This document shows, in pieces, positions 4,657 to 6,032 of a DNA stretch of 6,032 nucleotides; the stretch's first letter is position 1, and each line of letters begins with the position of its first letter. This stretch comes from an uncultured Clostridia bacterium. Its GTDB lineage: Bacteria > Bacillota > Clostridia > Oscillospirales > Oscillospiraceae. A model generated the notes under the pieces. That model saw only the letters and a program-made list of their open reading frames with translations, did not search any database and had not been told where the DNA came from. The stretch lies in the NCBI GenBank assembly GCA_946539175.1, contig CAMNHH010000128.1:1-6032 (forward strand), read 5' to 3'. The position numbers were made by a program, and so were the translations under genes.

Positions 4657-4657
4657 T
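4629..4657 (+). promoter_or_regulatory. probable SigA promoter of comM
   Basis: TTGTAA (4629-4634) and TACAAT (4652-4657) are separated by 17 bases. Transcription would begin near 4664, giving a short leader of about 40 bases before the comM start codon. It coincides with a promoter-like pair on the opposite strand. Confidence 0.7.
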
Positions 4658-4703
4658 AAATAAGATACATTGCTACGCCAATACGCTCAAAGGAGGCCAG
4701 CGC

Positions 4704-6032
4704 ATGATCAGCCGCCTGAATACTCTGGGCCTCAACGGGATCGAGGGCTACAAGATTTCCGTGGAGTGCTTCATCTCCGGCGGGCTGCCGGGCTTTGAGA
4801 TCGTGGGTCTGCCGGACGCCTCCGTGAAGGAGGCCCGGGAGCGGGTCCGCGCCGCGGTGAAAACCTCCGGCTTCAAGTTCCCCCCCTCCCGGATCACCGT
4901 GAACCTGGCCCCCGCCAACACGAAAAAGAGCGGCACGGTCTACGATCTGCCCATCCTGCTGGGCATACTCGCCGCCTTCGGCCAGGTGAAGCTGCCGGAC
5001 GAGACCAACGCCTTTCTGGGGGAGCTGAGCCTGGAGGGGAAGCTGCGGCCCGTCCCCGGCGTGCTGCCCATGGCCATTGCCGCCGCCAAATGCGGCATCA
5101 AAACGCTTTACGTACCCATCCGGAACGCCCCGGAGGCCACCCTGGCCGAGGGGATCACCGTGATCCCGGTCTATTCTGTCTCCCAGCTGATCGCCCATCT
5201 GCGGGGCGGCCCCATAATCGAGGCCCAGCCCGTCTGGGTCCAGGGGGAGAGCCGCCGCCACGCACCGGACTTCAAGGACGTGATGGGCCAGGAGAACGCC
5301 AAGCGGGCCCTGGAGATCGCGGCGGCGGGGGGCCATAACGTGCTGATGGTGGGTCCTCCCGGCTCCGGCAAGTCCATGCTGGCCAAGCGCCTGCCCTCCA
5401 TCCTGCCGGATATGACCCGGGCCGAGTCTCTGGAGGTGACTCAGATCCACTCCATCATGGGTCTGGTGGACCCGGAGCATCCCCTGGTGACGGTGCGGCC
5501 CTTCCGCAGCCCCCACCATACGGTGACCCCGGCGGGATTGGCCGGAGGCGGCTCTGTTCCCCGGCCCGGCGAGGTGTCTCTGGCCCATCGGGGCGTGCTG
5601 TTTCTGGATGAGCTGCCGGAGTTCCGCAAGGAGACCATGGAGGTCATGCGCCAGCCCCTGGAGGACGGTGTGGTCACCATCACCCGGGCCACCGCCACGG
5701 AGACCTACCCCTGTCAGTTTATGCTGGTCTGCGCCATGAACCCCTGCCGCTGCGGCTGGCATGGGGATCCCTCGGGCCGCTGCAGCTGCACGGAGCGCTC
5801 GGTCCAGGACTACGTGAGCCGCATCTCGGGCCCCCTGCTGGACCGGATCGACATCATCATCGAGGTCCCCGCCGTCAGCTTCGAGGAGCTGCGGGAGCGG
5901 AAGGAGGGGGAGCCCTCCGCCGCCATCAAGCAGCGGGTGGACGCCGCCCGGGCAATCCAGCACGCCCGCTTTGCCGGAACAAGTACCAACTCCAACGCCC
6001 GCATGACGCCGGAGCAGCTCCACAGGATCTGC
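4704..6032 (+). CDS. comM: ComM/YifB family Mg-chelatase-like AAA+ ATPase (3' end cut by window edge)
   Basis: The first 443 codons are present, out of about 500-510 in the family, and the frame is open to the window edge. ComM forms a ring on DNA and in transformable Gram-negative bacteria acts as a branch-migration motor when incoming DNA recombines; its role in Clostridia is less established. Residues 1-170 form the ChlI/Lon-protease-like N-terminal domain, starting MISRLNTLGLNGIEGYKISV and including FEIVGLPDASVKEARERVRAA and ITVNLAPANTKKSG. The AAA+ domain follows, from FKDVMGQENAKRALEIAAAG: Walker A GPPGSGKS (217-224), the FRSPHHT motif, Walker B LFLDE (299-303), and a four-Cys cluster in NPCRCG...CSC (Cys348, 350, 360, 362) that looks able to bind zinc. 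SRISGPLLDRIDI is the arginine-finger/sensor region. ATG 4704 has AGGAGG at 4691-4696, seven bases upstream. Confidence 0.96.
   Translation, partial: MISRLNTLGLNGIEGYKISVECFISGGLPGFEIVGLPDASVKEARERVRAAVKTSGFKFPPSRITVNLAPANTKKSGTVYDLPILLGILAAFGQVKLPDETNAFLGELSLEGKLRPVPGVLPMAIAAAKCGIKTLYVPIRNAPEATLAEGITVIPVYSVSQLIAHLRGGPIIEAQPVWVQGESRRHAPDFKDVMGQENAKRALEIAAAGGHNVLMVGPPGSGKSMLAKRLPSILPDMTRAESLEVTQIHSIMGLVDPEHPLVTVRPFRSPHHTVTPAGLAGGGSVPRPGEVSLAHRGVLFLDELPEFRKETMEVMRQPLEDGVVTITRATATETYPCQFMLVCAMNPCRCGWHGDPSGRCSCTERSVQDYVSRISGPLLDRIDIIIEVPAVSFEELRERKEGEPSAAIKQRVDAARAIQHARFAGTSTNSNARMTPEQLHRIC

Larger units (their letters stand above)
4419..4703. other. divergent intergenic region with GC-rich hairpins
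   Basis: These 285 bases separate two divergent genes. From 4500 to 4592 the sequence is very GC-rich and self-complementary: CGGCGAGC (4538-4545) pairs with GCTCGCCG (4549-4556) around GTT, and GCCCGGC (4515-4521) pairs with GCCGGGC (4585-4591) enclosing it. A 6-bp hairpin GAAAGC / GCTTTC lies at 4440-4456. The remainder (4593-4690) is AT-rich and carries the promoters. I find no tRNA, no recognised RNA family and no credible ORF. Confidence 0.6.

Noticed and set aside
4625..4657. TTGATT (4625-4630) as the -35 box for comM
   Set aside because: The spacer to TACAAT would be 21 bases. TTGTAA at 4629-4634 gives the optimal 17.
4644..6023. Open frame of 459 codons on the minus strand
   Set aside because: It is antisense to comM, which has a ribosome site and all family motifs. 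The minus-strand translation is low-complexity Gly/His/Gln/Arg sequence.

Overview
The window looks like a chromosomal segment of a GC-rich low-abundance-AT Clostridia genome, most likely an Oscillospiraceae-type gut Firmicute. The evidence is a T-box leader on an aminoacyl-tRNA synthetase gene, strong AGGAGG-type ribosome binding sites, textbook SigA promoters (TTGACA-17-TATAAT), and codon use rich in GCC, CTG and CGG. The genus is inference. Nothing points to a phage, plasmid or insertion sequence.

Layout, left to right: (1) 1-551, minus, the 5' third of alaS, preceded at 616-816 by a complete alanine T-box riboswitch with its own terminator and a perfect SigA promoter at 823-851. (2) 875-3609, minus, a metal-efflux operon read right to left: promoter and operator, an ArsR/SmtB-family metal sensor (3149-3526), a 74-residue heavy-metal-binding HMA protein (2888-3112), and a P1B-type Zn/Cd/Pb-exporting ATPase (921-2783), closed by a terminator at 875-914. 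An AT-rich palindromic element of about 100 bp sits between the HMA gene and the ATPase gene and supplies the HMA stop codon. (3) 3657-4418, minus, an unrecognised 253-residue protein with its own terminator. (4) 4419-4703, an intergenic stretch with GC-rich hairpins and a nearly mirror-symmetric pair of divergent promoter elements. (5) 4704-6032, plus, comM/yifB, a Mg-chelatase-like AAA+ ATPase, cut by the window edge.

How the genes work together: the ArsR-type protein probably sits on an inverted repeat just downstream of its own -10 box and is released by Zn/Cd/Pb. This derepresses the operon, and the exporter then removes metal that may be delivered by the free-standing HMA protein. The exporter itself has no N-terminal metal-binding domain, so the HMA protein looks like that domain encoded separately. 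alaS is controlled independently by uncharged tRNA-Ala. comM and the 253-residue gene are unrelated neighbours by any evidence here, but may share a divergent promoter.

Four of the minus-strand genes have upstream in-frame start codons that would lengthen them; ribosome binding sites place the real starts further in, and the coordinates here use those. The most unusual items are the palindromic element inside the metal operon, the mirror-image promoter, and the 253-residue unknown. I see no strong sign of an entirely new multi-gene system.
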